From an uncultured Rhodobacter sp. (lineage in GTDB: Bacteria > Pseudomonadota > Alphaproteobacteria > Rhodobacterales > Rhodobacteraceae), in contig CALGTJ010000698.1 in assembly GCA_937901435.1 (NCBI GenBank), forward strand, positions 1-20,549: a DNA stretch of 20,549 nt, in the 5' to 3' direction. Below are positions 9,561 to 16,994 of this stretch, in pieces. Position numbers and translations under genes: made by a program. The first letter of the stretch is position 1. The number at the start of each line of letters is the position of its first letter. A model generated the notes under the pieces. It was not told where the DNA came from. It did not search any database and saw only the letters and a list, made by a program, of their open reading frames with translations.

Positions 9561-9584
9561 AGTCATTTCCTTGTGTCCGCCCTG

Positions 9585-10697
9585 TCAGATGGTGACGTCG
9601 ATACGCGATAGGCCTTCGTGATCCGAAACATGAACGTATTGCGACCGAGCACCGAGGTCGTCGAACAATTCCACCCCAGTGCCGGTCATCCACGCCTGAG
9701 CCTTGAGCGCGCAGATCTCGTCATAAAGAGCGGCACGGCGGGCGGCGTCAAGATGGGCTGCGACCTCGTCGAGCAAAAGGATGGGCGGGGCACCAAAATC
9801 CTGTGCAAGGGCACGGGCATTCGAGAGGATCAGCGAGATCAACAGGGCCTTTTGTTCGCCGGTCGAGCATTGCTTGGCTTCTATGCCCTTGGCGGTATAG
9901 ATCGCCTCTATATCCGCGCGGTGAGGGCCGCTTAGGGTGCGCCCGGCGTAGAGGTCTTGCTGACGCCCGGCGGCGAAAGTGGCGCGCAGGGCGTCCTCGT
10001 CGTCGGGGGTGTCACAGGCGGGATCGGGATGGATCTGGGTCATCTGCGCCGCCGGAAAAGCGGTTTGTGATTGCTCTTGGGCCTGCGCGATAAGCGTCAG
10101 CGCATTGGCACGACTGCGATGGATCGCAGCACCGGATTTGGCCATCTGCGCCTCTAGCGCCACATACCAATGGGCGTCGCGCACTTGATCTTTTAGCAGA
10201 CGATTACGTTCGCGCATGGCTTTTTCATAGGCCAGCGTGTTTTCCGCGTGGCCAGGATCAAAGCTAAGCGTGATGCGATCCAGAAAGCGGCGGCGTCCAT
10301 CGGCCCCTTCGATCCAGAGGCGATCCATAGAGGGCACCAGCCAGACCATACGCGCCACACGGCCAAGGGCGGTCTGCGTGGTCGTCTTGTCGTCAATTGT
10401 CACCTGCCGCGCGCCACCGGGTTCGGCCCAGGTGGCAAGCTCGTGGGTATTATGCATGCTTTCCAATAGGCCGGTCAGTTTCCAACCCAGCTTTTCGGGT
10501 TGGCGGGCCATCTCATCCGCCGCCGCACGGCGCAGACCGCGACCGGGGGAAAACAGCGACACGGCCTCCAGGATATTGGTCTTGCCCGCCCCGTTGGGAC
10601 CGTAGATCGCAATCGGACGTCCATCCAAGGAAAGCCGCGCCGTTCTGTGGGAACGGAAATGGGAAAGAGTCAGCTCTGTCAGGGCAAGCCTGGGCAT
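9585..10697 (-). CDS. recF: DNA repair/replication protein RecF
   Basis: SMC-like ATPase that binds gapped DNA and, with RecO and RecR, loads RecA during gap repair and restart of stalled forks. The 370 residues contain Walker A GPNGAGKTN near the N-terminus, a helical arm region, the ABC-type signature CSTGEQKALLISLILS and Walker B PILLLDEVAAHLD. A GAGGGAG ribosome site precedes the ATG. It follows dnaN after 42 bp on the same strand, the usual dnaA-dnaN-recF order, so co-transcription is likely. Confidence 0.97.
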   Translation of the reverse strand: MPRLALTELTLSHFRSHRTARLSLDGRPIAIYGPNGAGKTNILEAVSLFSPGRGLRRAAADEMARQPEKLGWKLTGLLESMHNTHELATWAEPGGARQVTIDDKTTTQTALGRVARMVWLVPSMDRLWIEGADGRRRFLDRITLSFDPGHAENTLAYEKAMRERNRLLKDQVRDAHWYVALEAQMAKSGAAIHRSRANALTLIAQAQEQSQTAFPAAQMTQIHPDPACDTPDDEDALRATFAAGRQQDLYAGRTLSGPHRADIEAIYTAKGIEAKQCSTGEQKALLISLILSNARALAQDFGAPPILLLDEVAAHLDAARRAALYDEICALKAQAWMTGTGVELFDDLGARSQYVHVSDHEGLSRIDVTI

Positions 10698-10739
10698 AGC
10701 TCCCTCTTCATTTGTTGGAATAGGACCCAGGTCGCCCCG

Positions 10740-11858
10740 TTACACGCGCATCGGCATGACGACATAGACCGCGCTGGTGTCATTGCCTTCGCGCATCAGG
10801 GTCGGATCACCGGAGGAGTTGAAAAGGAACACGGCGTTCTCGCGGTCGACCTGACTGGCGATTTCCAGCAGATATTTCGCGTTAAAGCCAATTTCAAGGT
10901 GCCCGTCTCCGTAGGCGACCACCAGTTCTTCTTCGGCGTTGCCGCTATCGGGAGCATTCACCGACAGGATCAGACGGTCTTCGTCCAGTTGCAACTTGAC
11001 CGCGCGAGAGCGCTCGGAACTGACAGTGGCGACGCGGTCCACAGCTTTGGCGAATTCTGCGGCGTCCACCTCCATCTTGCGGGTGTTGCCCGTGGGAATG
11101 ACGCGGGTGTAATCGGGAAAGGTGCCGTCGATGACCTTGGAGGTCAGCGTTATCTCTGGCGTGGCAAAGCGCACCTTTGTTTCACTGACCGACACGGCAA
11201 TGATCACATCGTCATCGTCCAGCAGCTTGCGCATCTCGCCCACGGTCTTGCGCGGCACGATCACACCGGGCATGTCCTCTGCCCCAGTGGGCAGGTCGGC
11301 ATCGATGCGGGCAAGACGGTGACCATCGGTGGCGACACAGCGCAGAACCTTGCCGCCGTCCGCATCAGAGACATGCATATAGACGCCGTTCAGATAATAC
11401 CGGGTCTCTTCGGTCGAGATGGCGAATTTGGATTTGTCGAACAGGCGGCGCAGCACGGGGGCGGGGGCCGAGAAGTTCGAGTGATATTCTGACGTGGCCA
11501 TGACCGGAAAGTCTTCCTTGGGCAGGGTTGCCAAGGAAAAGTTCGACCGACCAGCCTCGATCACCAAACGACCGCTGGACCCATCATCGGTCAGTTGCAC
11601 AAGCGCGCCATCGGCCAGCTTGCGCACGATCTCGTTCAGGGTCACGGCATTAACCGTGGTTGCCCCGGCACGTTCCACCTTGGCGGCGACCTTGTCGACC
11701 ACCTCGATATCAAGGTCGGTCGCGCGGAAACTGACCGTGTTGCCCTCGGCCTCGATCAGCACGTTTGCCAGGATCGGGATCGTATTGCGGCGCTCAACCA
11801 CGGACTGCGCCTGACCGACGGCCTTGAGTAGCGTTGCGCGTTCTATACTGATCTTCAT
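10740..11858 (-). CDS. dnaN: DNA polymerase III beta sliding clamp
   Basis: Ring-shaped processivity clamp that tethers DNA polymerase III and many partners to DNA. The 372 residues are the standard length for three repeated clamp domains. The family start (MKISIERATLLKAV) and end (VVMPMRV) are clear, as are the domain-1 VEAGRSNFSLATLP-type strand and the FDKSKFAIS-ETRYYLNGVYM block. A GAGG ribosome site precedes the ATG. It lies 108 bp downstream of dnaA, with a hairpin in the gap. Confidence 0.98.
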   Translation of the reverse strand: MKISIERATLLKAVGQAQSVVERRNTIPILANVLIEAEGNTVSFRATDLDIEVVDKVAAKVERAGATTVNAVTLNEIVRKLADGALVQLTDDGSSGRLVIEAGRSNFSLATLPKEDFPVMATSEYHSNFSAPAPVLRRLFDKSKFAISTEETRYYLNGVYMHVSDADGGKVLRCVATDGHRLARIDADLPTGAEDMPGVIVPRKTVGEMRKLLDDDDVIIAVSVSETKVRFATPEITLTSKVIDGTFPDYTRVIPTGNTRKMEVDAAEFAKAVDRVATVSSERSRAVKLQLDEDRLILSVNAPDSGNAEEELVVAYGDGHLEIGFNAKYLLEIASQVDRENAVFLFNSSGDPTLMREGNDTSAVYVVMPMRV

Positions 11859-11879
11859 GCCCTAGACCTCTTCAAGACA

Positions 11880-11911
11880 CCGGGCGTGAAACCTACTGGT
11901 TTTCACCCCGG
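11880..11911 (-). other. Hairpin in the dnaA-dnaN gap
   Basis: CCGGG-c-GTGAAACC and GGTTTTCAC-c-CCCGG are complementary around a TACT loop, with one bulged T and one mismatch. No T-run follows in the dnaN direction, so it is not a classical terminator. It could be an attenuator, an mRNA processing element or a protein-binding dyad setting dnaA versus dnaN levels. Confidence 0.5.
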
Positions 11912-11966
11912 GGACAAGTGCTTTATGGACTGAACGCGTTAAAGGTCAAGGCGTCAAGAGAATGGG

Positions 11967-13349
11967 CTACGCTTCGAGGGCGCGGCGCAACAGTTCGAGG
12001 TCATCTGCGATCTGGCTGTCGTGCACTCGCAACTCTTCGATGCGACGTACGCCGTGCATGACGGTGGTGTGGTCACGGTTGCCAAAACGACGGCCAATGT
12101 CGGGCAGGCTGCGTGTTGTCATGTGTTTTGCCAGATACATCGCGACCTGGCGCGGGCGGGCAATGGTGCGCACGCGGCGCGGCCCGATCAGATCGGACAG
12201 GCGGATGTTGTAATGTTCGGACACCTTGCGCTGGATCTCTTCGATGGTGACCTTGCGATCGGCCTCGCGCAGAATATCGGCCAGACAGTCTTGGGTCAGA
12301 TCCAGCGTGATCTCTTTGCCCACCAAAGAGGCAAAGGCAAACAGACGCATCAGCGCGCCTTCGAGAACGCGGACGTTGTTGGAAATGCGATGGGCAAGGA
12401 ATTCCAGCACACCTTTGGTGATGTCCAGATTACCGTATTGCGCGCGGTGCAGTTCGACCTTTTGCTGCAAGATCCCAAGGCGCAACTCGTAGTCAGTGGG
12501 ATGCAGATCGACGACCAGACCGGATTGCAGGCGCGATTTGATCCGCTCTTCGAGTTGCTTGATCTCGCCCGGCGCGCGGTCGGCGGAAATGATGATCTGT
12601 TTGTTCTGATCCACCAGCGCGTTGAAGGTGTGAAAGAACTCTTCCTGCGTGCTGTCCTTGCCGGCGATGAATTGAACGTCATCGACAATCAAGATATCGA
12701 CGGAACGGAAGATGTGTTTGAAATCCATCATCTGACGCTCGCGCAGCGCCTGAATAAAGCGATACATGAACTGCTCTGCCGACAGGTAAACAACGCGTAG
12801 TTCGGGTTTTTGGGTCCGTAGTTCGTGGGCGATGGCGTGCATCAGATGGGTTTTACCCAGACCGACGCCCCCATAGAGAAACAAGGGGTTGAACCCGACA
12901 TCACCGCCTTCGGCAACCCGCCGTGCGGCGGCATGGGCCAGTTCATTGGGCTTTCCCACAACGAAGCGATCAAACGTAAAACGCGGATCAAGCGGGGCGC
13001 CGGGAAGCTCTTGCTCGTCTGCTTTGGATGATGCGATCGCCGGGGACGACAGCGCAGTCAGCGTAGAGGAAGCAACGCTCGTGGGTTGGGCAGGGACGGG
13101 TTTGGCGATTTCGGCGACCGAGAATCCCACGCGGTTCACCTTGCAGCCCGCTTTTTTCAGCGCATGCAGGATGTTGTCGCTAAAGTGGCGTTCCACCCAT
13201 TGTCCCATAAAGTTTGTCGGAACCAGAAATGTTGCACTGCCGTCTTCGAGATGCCCAAATTCCAAGGGTTCGATCCAATTGGTAAAGTTGGCTTTTCCCA
13301 CCGTATCAACCAGTTCACTACGCGATCGTTCCCAGGCTTCATTATCCAT
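11967..13349 (-). CDS. dnaA: Chromosomal replication initiator DnaA
   Basis: AAA+ initiator that binds DnaA boxes at oriC and opens the duplex. With the ATG at 13349 the product has 460 residues: domain I (about 1-85, WERSR to NFTNWIEPLEFG), a short Ser/Ala-rich linker, Walker A GGVGLGKT (160-167), Walker B ILIVDD (219-224), and the domain IV helix-turn-helix ending in the signature GNRDHTTVMHG (423-433). The frame is open for 47 codons further upstream, but those residues do not look like DnaA and domain I normally starts a few residues before WxxxR. The ribosome site is weak. A GTG six codons upstream is an alternative. Confidence 0.97.
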   Translation of the reverse strand: MDNEAWERSRSELVDTVGKANFTNWIEPLEFGHLEDGSATFLVPTNFMGQWVERHFSDNILHALKKAGCKVNRVGFSVAEIAKPVPAQPTSVASSTLTALSSPAIASSKADEQELPGAPLDPRFTFDRFVVGKPNELAHAAARRVAEGGDVGFNPLFLYGGVGLGKTHLMHAIAHELRTQKPELRVVYLSAEQFMYRFIQALRERQMMDFKHIFRSVDILIVDDVQFIAGKDSTQEEFFHTFNALVDQNKQIIISADRAPGEIKQLEERIKSRLQSGLVVDLHPTDYELRLGILQQKVELHRAQYGNLDITKGVLEFLAHRISNNVRVLEGALMRLFAFASLVGKEITLDLTQDCLADILREADRKVTIEEIQRKVSEHYNIRLSDLIGPRRVRTIARPRQVAMYLAKHMTTRSLPDIGRRFGNRDHTTVMHGVRRIEELRVHDSQIADDLELLRRALEA

Positions 13350-13737
13350 ATTATTTTTGACCCGCACTTTTTCTTTATCCCCGGGATCTGCACGCAGACC
13401 CACATCCGTCCAGTTGCCTGGAACACCCAGTTTCGAACGAGTCAACGTGATGACGAGCCATTCGATGTTTGCCCGGTCAACGCCAGTCAAACCTCAAAAA
13501 GCTCGCCATAGAGTCAAAGAATTAAGTCGAAACCCGCGCGACTGTCCCCAGACACACAAAGCCTCATACATCCCCAACCCAGGCATTTTTCGGGACATCA
13601 CCAAAGACACAGGATTGCCCACGCAGGGCGTGGACATGTGTCGTGGCAGCTATGGACCATCAAACAGGAGGCAGCCCTGCTAATGATCCTGACGGGAAAA
13701 GGGATTTGATCGGCCCAAGAGGACCTTTCGCAGGATC

Positions 13738-13753
13738 GGGGATTTAATTCCCC
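13738..13753. repeat. Dyad GGGGA-N6-TCCCC
   Basis: GGGGATTTAATTCCCC has perfect 5-bp arms round an AT-only core. It sits amid several similar GATTT-containing elements, so it may be a protein-binding site in the dnaA upstream region. Confidence 0.45.
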
Positions 13754-13940
13754 ATATTCGGCATCATCCCGATTTCCCGAATGTCCCCCAAATGGACCTC
13801 GTGAACCGCAAGGCTAAGCTAGCAGGGGTTTCGCGGACTCTGCAACACGCATTGAGGACTTGACGACGGCTTTGCCAAATCGAATCTGATAAGCCGTTGA
13901 TCGGTGTGCAATACGCGCTCAAAAAAGCACAGGTCCAAAT

Positions 13941-13967
13941 TAAAAAGCGCACCCGAAGGCGCGCTTT
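13941..13967 (-). terminator. Intrinsic terminator of rpsT
   Basis: On the minus strand AAAGCGCGCC and GGTGCGCTTT pair (one G-U) round a TTCG tetraloop, followed by TTAATTT. It begins 24 bases past the rpsT stop. Confidence 0.88.
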
Positions 13968-13990
13968 AATCTGTTAACGATCTGAGTCGT

Positions 13991-14254
13991 TTAGCTGACC
14001 GCTTTGACCCGCGAGTTCAGGCGAGAGATCTTACGAGCGACGGTATTCTTGTGCATGACGCCCTTTGTGACACCGCGCATCAGCTCTGGCTGAGCGGCGC
14101 GCAGAGCGGCCACAGCGGCGTTTTTGTCACCAGAGGCAATCGCCTCTTCGACTTTGCGCAGGTAGGTGCGGATGCGCGAACGGCGGGCTTTGTTTACTGC
14201 AAAACGGGCTTCGTTCTGACGTGCGCGTTTTTTGGACTGGGGCGTATTTGCCAT
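13991..14254 (-). CDS. rpsT: Small ribosomal subunit protein bS20
   Basis: Primary binding protein of the 30S subunit that contacts 16S rRNA. The 87 residues have the typical start [14 protein letters not shown], a very basic helical body ([19 protein letters not shown]) and the conserved [20 protein letters not shown] block near the C-terminus. The length is standard. It is a single gene with its own terminator, and is the usual neighbour of dnaA in alphaproteobacteria. Confidence 0.98.
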   Translation of the reverse strand: MANTPQSKKRARQNEARFAVNKARRSRIRTYLRKVEEAIASGDKNAAVAALRAAQPELMRGVTKGVMHKNTVARKISRLNSRVKAVS

Positions 14255-14401
14255 GGATCAGGTTTCCCATTCTTCGGATATGTTACAACAGTTCGCAAAA
14301 CGACACCCGACCGGGTTCACTACCGGACCAATCCTGCCAAGCGGGCATCACGCGCACATAACGCCGTGCTATAGGGAAGATTCTTTGCAAAGGGAATACG
14401 A

Positions 14402-14434
14402 AAAGACCCCGGCGCGGGTGCGTCCGGGGTCTTT
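14402..14434 (-). terminator. Intrinsic terminator after the enoyl-CoA hydratase gene
   Basis: AAAGACCCCGG (14402-14412) and CCGGGGTCTTT (14424-14434) form a perfect 11-bp stem with an 11-base loop, 25 bases past the hydratase stop. A short T-run is present on either strand, so it could work in both directions; the minus strand is where a transcript ends. Confidence 0.88.
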
Positions 14435-14459
14435 ATTTGATGGTGCTAGGCGGCAGGGC

Positions 14460-15236
14460 CTATTTATCGCGAAATTGCGGCTCGCGCTTGTCCAGAAAGG
14501 CGGCCATGCCCTCTTTCTGATCCTCGGTGGCAAACAGCCCGTGAAACAGCCGCCGCTCGTACAGCAGGCCCTCGGCCAACGTCGTTTCGTAAGACCGGTT
14601 CACCGCCTCTTTGATCGCCAGCACCGAGATCGAGGATTTTTCAGCGATCTTATTGGCGGCGGCCAGCGCCTCTTCGATCAGTTTCTTGGGCGGCACGACG
14701 CGGCTGACAAGACCAGAGCGTTCGGCCTCTTCCGCGTCCATGAACCGACCTGTCAGGTTCATATCCATCGCCTTGGCCTTGCCGACAAAGCGGGTCAGCC
14801 GCTGCGACCCGCCCATGCCGGCCATAACGCCAAGGTTCACCTCTGGCTGGCCAAATTTGGCGGTGTCAGAGCAGATGATGAAATCGCACATCATCGCCAA
14901 TTCGCACCCCCCGCCCAGCGCATAGCCGGACACGGCGGCGATGATCGGCTTGCGGCAGGATGTGATCGCGGCCGATTCTGGCCCGAACATGTCTGCGTTG
15001 AAAACCTCGACATAGGTCTTCTCTGACATCTCCTGAATATCGGCCCCGGCGGCGAATGCCTTTTCCGAGCCTGTCAGGACAATAACACGTACCTTCTCGT
15101 TCCCTTCGGCCTCACGCAGCGCCTCGCCAAGTTCTCCGAGCAGTTCAGAGTTCAAAGCGTTCAGCGCATCAGGCCGATTGAGTTTGATGAGAGTGACGTG
15201 GTCTTCGACTTCGACGATTAGCGTCTTGAAGGCCAT
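14460..15236 (-). CDS. Enoyl-CoA hydratase
   Basis: Crotonase-fold enzyme that hydrates 2-trans-enoyl-CoA to 3-hydroxyacyl-CoA in fatty-acid beta-oxidation. The 258 residues match the short-chain hydratase length. The first oxyanion-hole segment [11 protein letters not shown] (60-70) and the second, [14 protein letters not shown] (105-118), are present, and both catalytic glutamates are in place (E112 and E132, the latter in GQPEVNLG). This supports a true hydratase rather than an isomerase-type relative. The gene lies between mutM and rpsT, a conserved position. It begins 64 bp after mutM on the same strand and has its own terminator. Confidence 0.93.
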   Translation of the reverse strand: MAFKTLIVEVEDHVTLIKLNRPDALNALNSELLGELGEALREAEGNEKVRVIVLTGSEKAFAAGADIQEMSEKTYVEVFNADMFGPESAAITSCRKPIIAAVSGYALGGGCELAMMCDFIICSDTAKFGQPEVNLGVMAGMGGSQRLTRFVGKAKAMDMNLTGRFMDAEEAERSGLVSRVVPPKKLIEEALAAANKIAEKSSISVLAIKEAVNRSYETTLAEGLLYERRLFHGLFATEDQKEGMAAFLDKREPQFRDK

Positions 15237-15300
15237 GGATCTTGCCTATGATTGTTCCCCGTCCGATCAAGTGCATATCACCGAAACGCGTCGGATCAAG

Positions 15301-16152
15301 CTATCTTTGGCATTGCGGACAAAAGAAGGATGAGCGTCCGGACTGAACGATTCGGGTCACTTCTCCGGTGCAATCCGGTGTTCTGCATGGCTGTCCCTCG
15401 CGGTCGTAAACGTCAAAGCTATGCTGAAAATATCCAAGCTCTCCATCGGCTTGGCGGTAATCTTTCAACGATGACCCTCCTGCCTTTATGGCATCTTCAA
15501 GCACTGTTCTGATGATCGGAACAAGCGTGCGAATCCGGCTGGCAGAAATCTTGCCCGCTTTGCGCTTTGGCGAAATCTGTGCCCGAAAAAGCGCCTCACA
15601 AACGTAAATATTGCCCAATCCAGAAACGATCCGTTGATCCAGCAGGGCGGATTTGATCGGCGTATTGCGGGATTTGAGTCGTTCGACGAGGTAATCCTCG
15701 TGAAATTCATTGCCCAGCGGCTCTGGCCCCAGCTTTTCCAGTAACCAATGCTGATCGGCTGTGGCGGTTGGCGTCAGATCCATTGCGCCAAAGCGGCGGG
15801 CGTCGTTAAAGGTGATGCGCGCGCCGTTGGCCATGTGAAAGACCACGTGATCGTGCTTTTCCGGGGCGGGGTGGTCGTGATGAAACTGCCCCAACGGATC
15901 GCCAGAGATCAGCATCCGCCCGGACATGCCGAGGTGGATGACAAGCGTCTCGCCGGAACTGAGATCAGCAAGGATGTATTTCGACCGACGCCGCAGGGCG
16001 GTCACTGTCTTGCCCGTCAAGCGCGCCGCCATGTCCTTGGGAAAGGGCCAGCGCAGATCGGCGCGGTTCACGTCGGCCTTGGCGATCACCTGCCCCTCCA
16101 TCGTGGGCAACAGCCCGCGACGAACCGTCTCGACTTCGGGTAATTCGGGCAA
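15301..16152 (-). CDS. mutM: Formamidopyrimidine-DNA glycosylase
   Basis: Bifunctional base-excision repair enzyme that removes 8-oxoguanine and formamidopyrimidines and cuts the abasic site. The start is fixed by chemistry: Pro immediately after the initiator Met is the catalytic nucleophile, so PELPEVETV must be the mature N-terminus. The codon before it is TTG (16152-16150), with GGAGG 7 bases upstream. The longer frame to 16200 would bury the proline. The 283 residues also show E3, K58 (RRRSKYI) and a C-terminal zinc finger with four cysteines (CRTPDC and CPQC) and an intervening SGRSSFF loop. It is divergent from ubiE. Confidence 0.96.
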   Translation of the reverse strand: MPELPEVETVRRGLLPTMEGQVIAKADVNRADLRWPFPKDMAARLTGKTVTALRRRSKYILADLSSGETLVIHLGMSGRMLISGDPLGQFHHDHPAPEKHDHVVFHMANGARITFNDARRFGAMDLTPTATADQHWLLEKLGPEPLGNEFHEDYLVERLKSRNTPIKSALLDQRIVSGLGNIYVCEALFRAQISPKRKAGKISASRIRTLVPIIRTVLEDAIKAGGSSLKDYRQADGELGYFQHSFDVYDREGQPCRTPDCTGEVTRIVQSGRSSFFCPQCQR

Positions 16153-16159
16153 AAGGCGG

Positions 16160-16164
16160 CCTCC
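16160..16164 (-). promoter_or_regulatory. Ribosome binding site deciding the mutM TTG start
   Basis: A perfect GGAGG on the minus strand, spaced 7 bases before TTG at 16152. No comparable site serves the upstream ATG at 16200 in the same frame. Confidence 0.8.
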
Positions 16165-16180
16165 GTGACAGTGCTGCCGA

Positions 16181-16208
16181 TTGTAACGGCCTGTAAGCAC
16201 CCTATAAG
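16181..16208 (+). promoter_or_regulatory. Candidate promoter for ubiE-ubiB
   Basis: TTGTAA (16181-16186), a 16-base spacer and TATAAG (16203-16208). The -10 is one base from consensus and the -35 two. It lies in the 88-bp divergent gap before ubiE. Confidence 0.45.
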
Positions 16209-16240
16209 AAGGGTAAGTTTTTCAAGCACGGCAAGGGCAG

Positions 16241-16993
16241 ATGACCGATACCGAAAAGAAAACCACGCATTTTGGCGCGCAGACGATCCCCGAGGACGAA
16301 AAAGCCGGGCGTGTGCATGGGGTGTTCACCAATGTGGCGTCAAAATACGACGTGATGAACGATGTTATGTCGGGCGGGATTCATCGTCTTTGGAAAGACG
16401 CGATGATGGATTGGCTTGCGCCGCGTCCCGGTCAACGCCTGTTGGATGTGGCGGGGGGCACGGGCGATGTGGCGTTTCGGTTTCTGAAACGTGCGCCGGG
16501 GGCCAGTACTGTGGTCTGTGACATGACTGAATCCATGCTGATCTCTGGCCAGCAGCGCGCCGACGCAGAAAAACTGGCCGATAAGCTGGAATGGGTCGTT
16601 GGCGATGCGATGGCCTTGCCGTTCGAGGATTCGTCTTTTGATGTCTATACCATCAGTTTTGGCATCCGGAACGTGACCCGCCCCCAAGAGGCGTTGAACG
16701 AGGCGTTTCGCGTGCTGCGCCCCGGCGGCCGTCTGATGGTGCTGGAGTTTTCGCAGCTTCCCAATCCGGGGATGCAATGGGCCTATGACCGCTATTCCTA
16801 CAACGTGATTCCCGTGATGGGACAGATCATCGCCGGGGATCGGGACAGCTATCAGTATCTGGTCGAATCGATCCGCCAGTTTCCCGATCAAGAGACCTTT
16901 CTTTCCATGGTGCGGGAGGCCGGGTTCGAGCAGGCGAAATATCGCAATCTGACCATGGGCGTTGCCGCCCTTCATTCTGGTTGGAAGCTGTAA
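16241..16993 (+). CDS. ubiE: Ubiquinone/menaquinone C-methyltransferase UbiE
   Basis: SAM-dependent methyltransferase that methylates the ring carbon C2 of the demethylated benzoquinol (DDMQ) precursor in ubiquinone synthesis. The 250 residues show the UbiE start motif [19 protein letters not shown] (about 27-45), the SAM-binding loop [10 protein letters not shown] (68-77), the acidic [10 protein letters not shown] strand end, and the family blocks SFGIRNV and [15 protein letters not shown]. An AAGGG ribosome site precedes the ATG. ubiB starts one base after its stop, so the pair is translationally coupled. Confidence 0.97.
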   Translation: MTDTEKKTTHFGAQTIPEDEKAGRVHGVFTNVASKYDVMNDVMSGGIHRLWKDAMMDWLAPRPGQRLLDVAGGTGDVAFRFLKRAPGASTVVCDMTESMLISGQQRADAEKLADKLEWVVGDAMALPFEDSSFDVYTISFGIRNVTRPQEALNEAFRVLRPGGRLMVLEFSQLPNPGMQWAYDRYSYNVIPVMGQIIAGDRDSYQYLVESIRQFPDQETFLSMVREAGFEQAKYRNLTMGVAALHSGWKL

Positions 16994-16994
16994 T

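Larger units (their letters stand above)
13350..13990. promoter_or_regulatory. Non-coding region between rpsT and dnaA, candidate oriC/dnaA control
   Basis: A 641-bp stretch with no credible gene. It contains the dnaA promoter (not pinned down), the rpsT terminator, a GGGGATTTAATTCCCC dyad at 13738-13753, and related GGGATTTGAT (13701-13710) and CCCGATTTCCCG copies nearby. DnaA-box matches are weak: TTATCCATA at 13342-13350 overlaps the dnaA start codon, and TGTGCAATA lies at 13905-13913. Position next to dnaA makes it the best origin candidate in the window, but the sequence does not prove it. Confidence 0.35.

Noticed and set aside
10500..11492. A 330-codon plus-strand frame opposite recF and dnaN
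   Set aside because: It runs antisense across two core replication genes and its translation shows no known domain.
12021..12800. A 259-codon plus-strand frame opposite dnaA
   Set aside because: Shadow of the DnaA coding strand, with no ribosome site or recognisable family.
13764..13952. A 62-codon minus-strand frame in the dnaA upstream gap
   Set aside because: No ribosome site, Arg/Cys-rich odd composition, and it lies in a region better explained as regulatory DNA.
16962..16994. ATG at 16962 as the ubiB start
   Set aside because: It lies within ubiE, gives a hydrophobic unconserved-looking extension, and a better-placed TTG with a ribosome site follows the ubiE stop.
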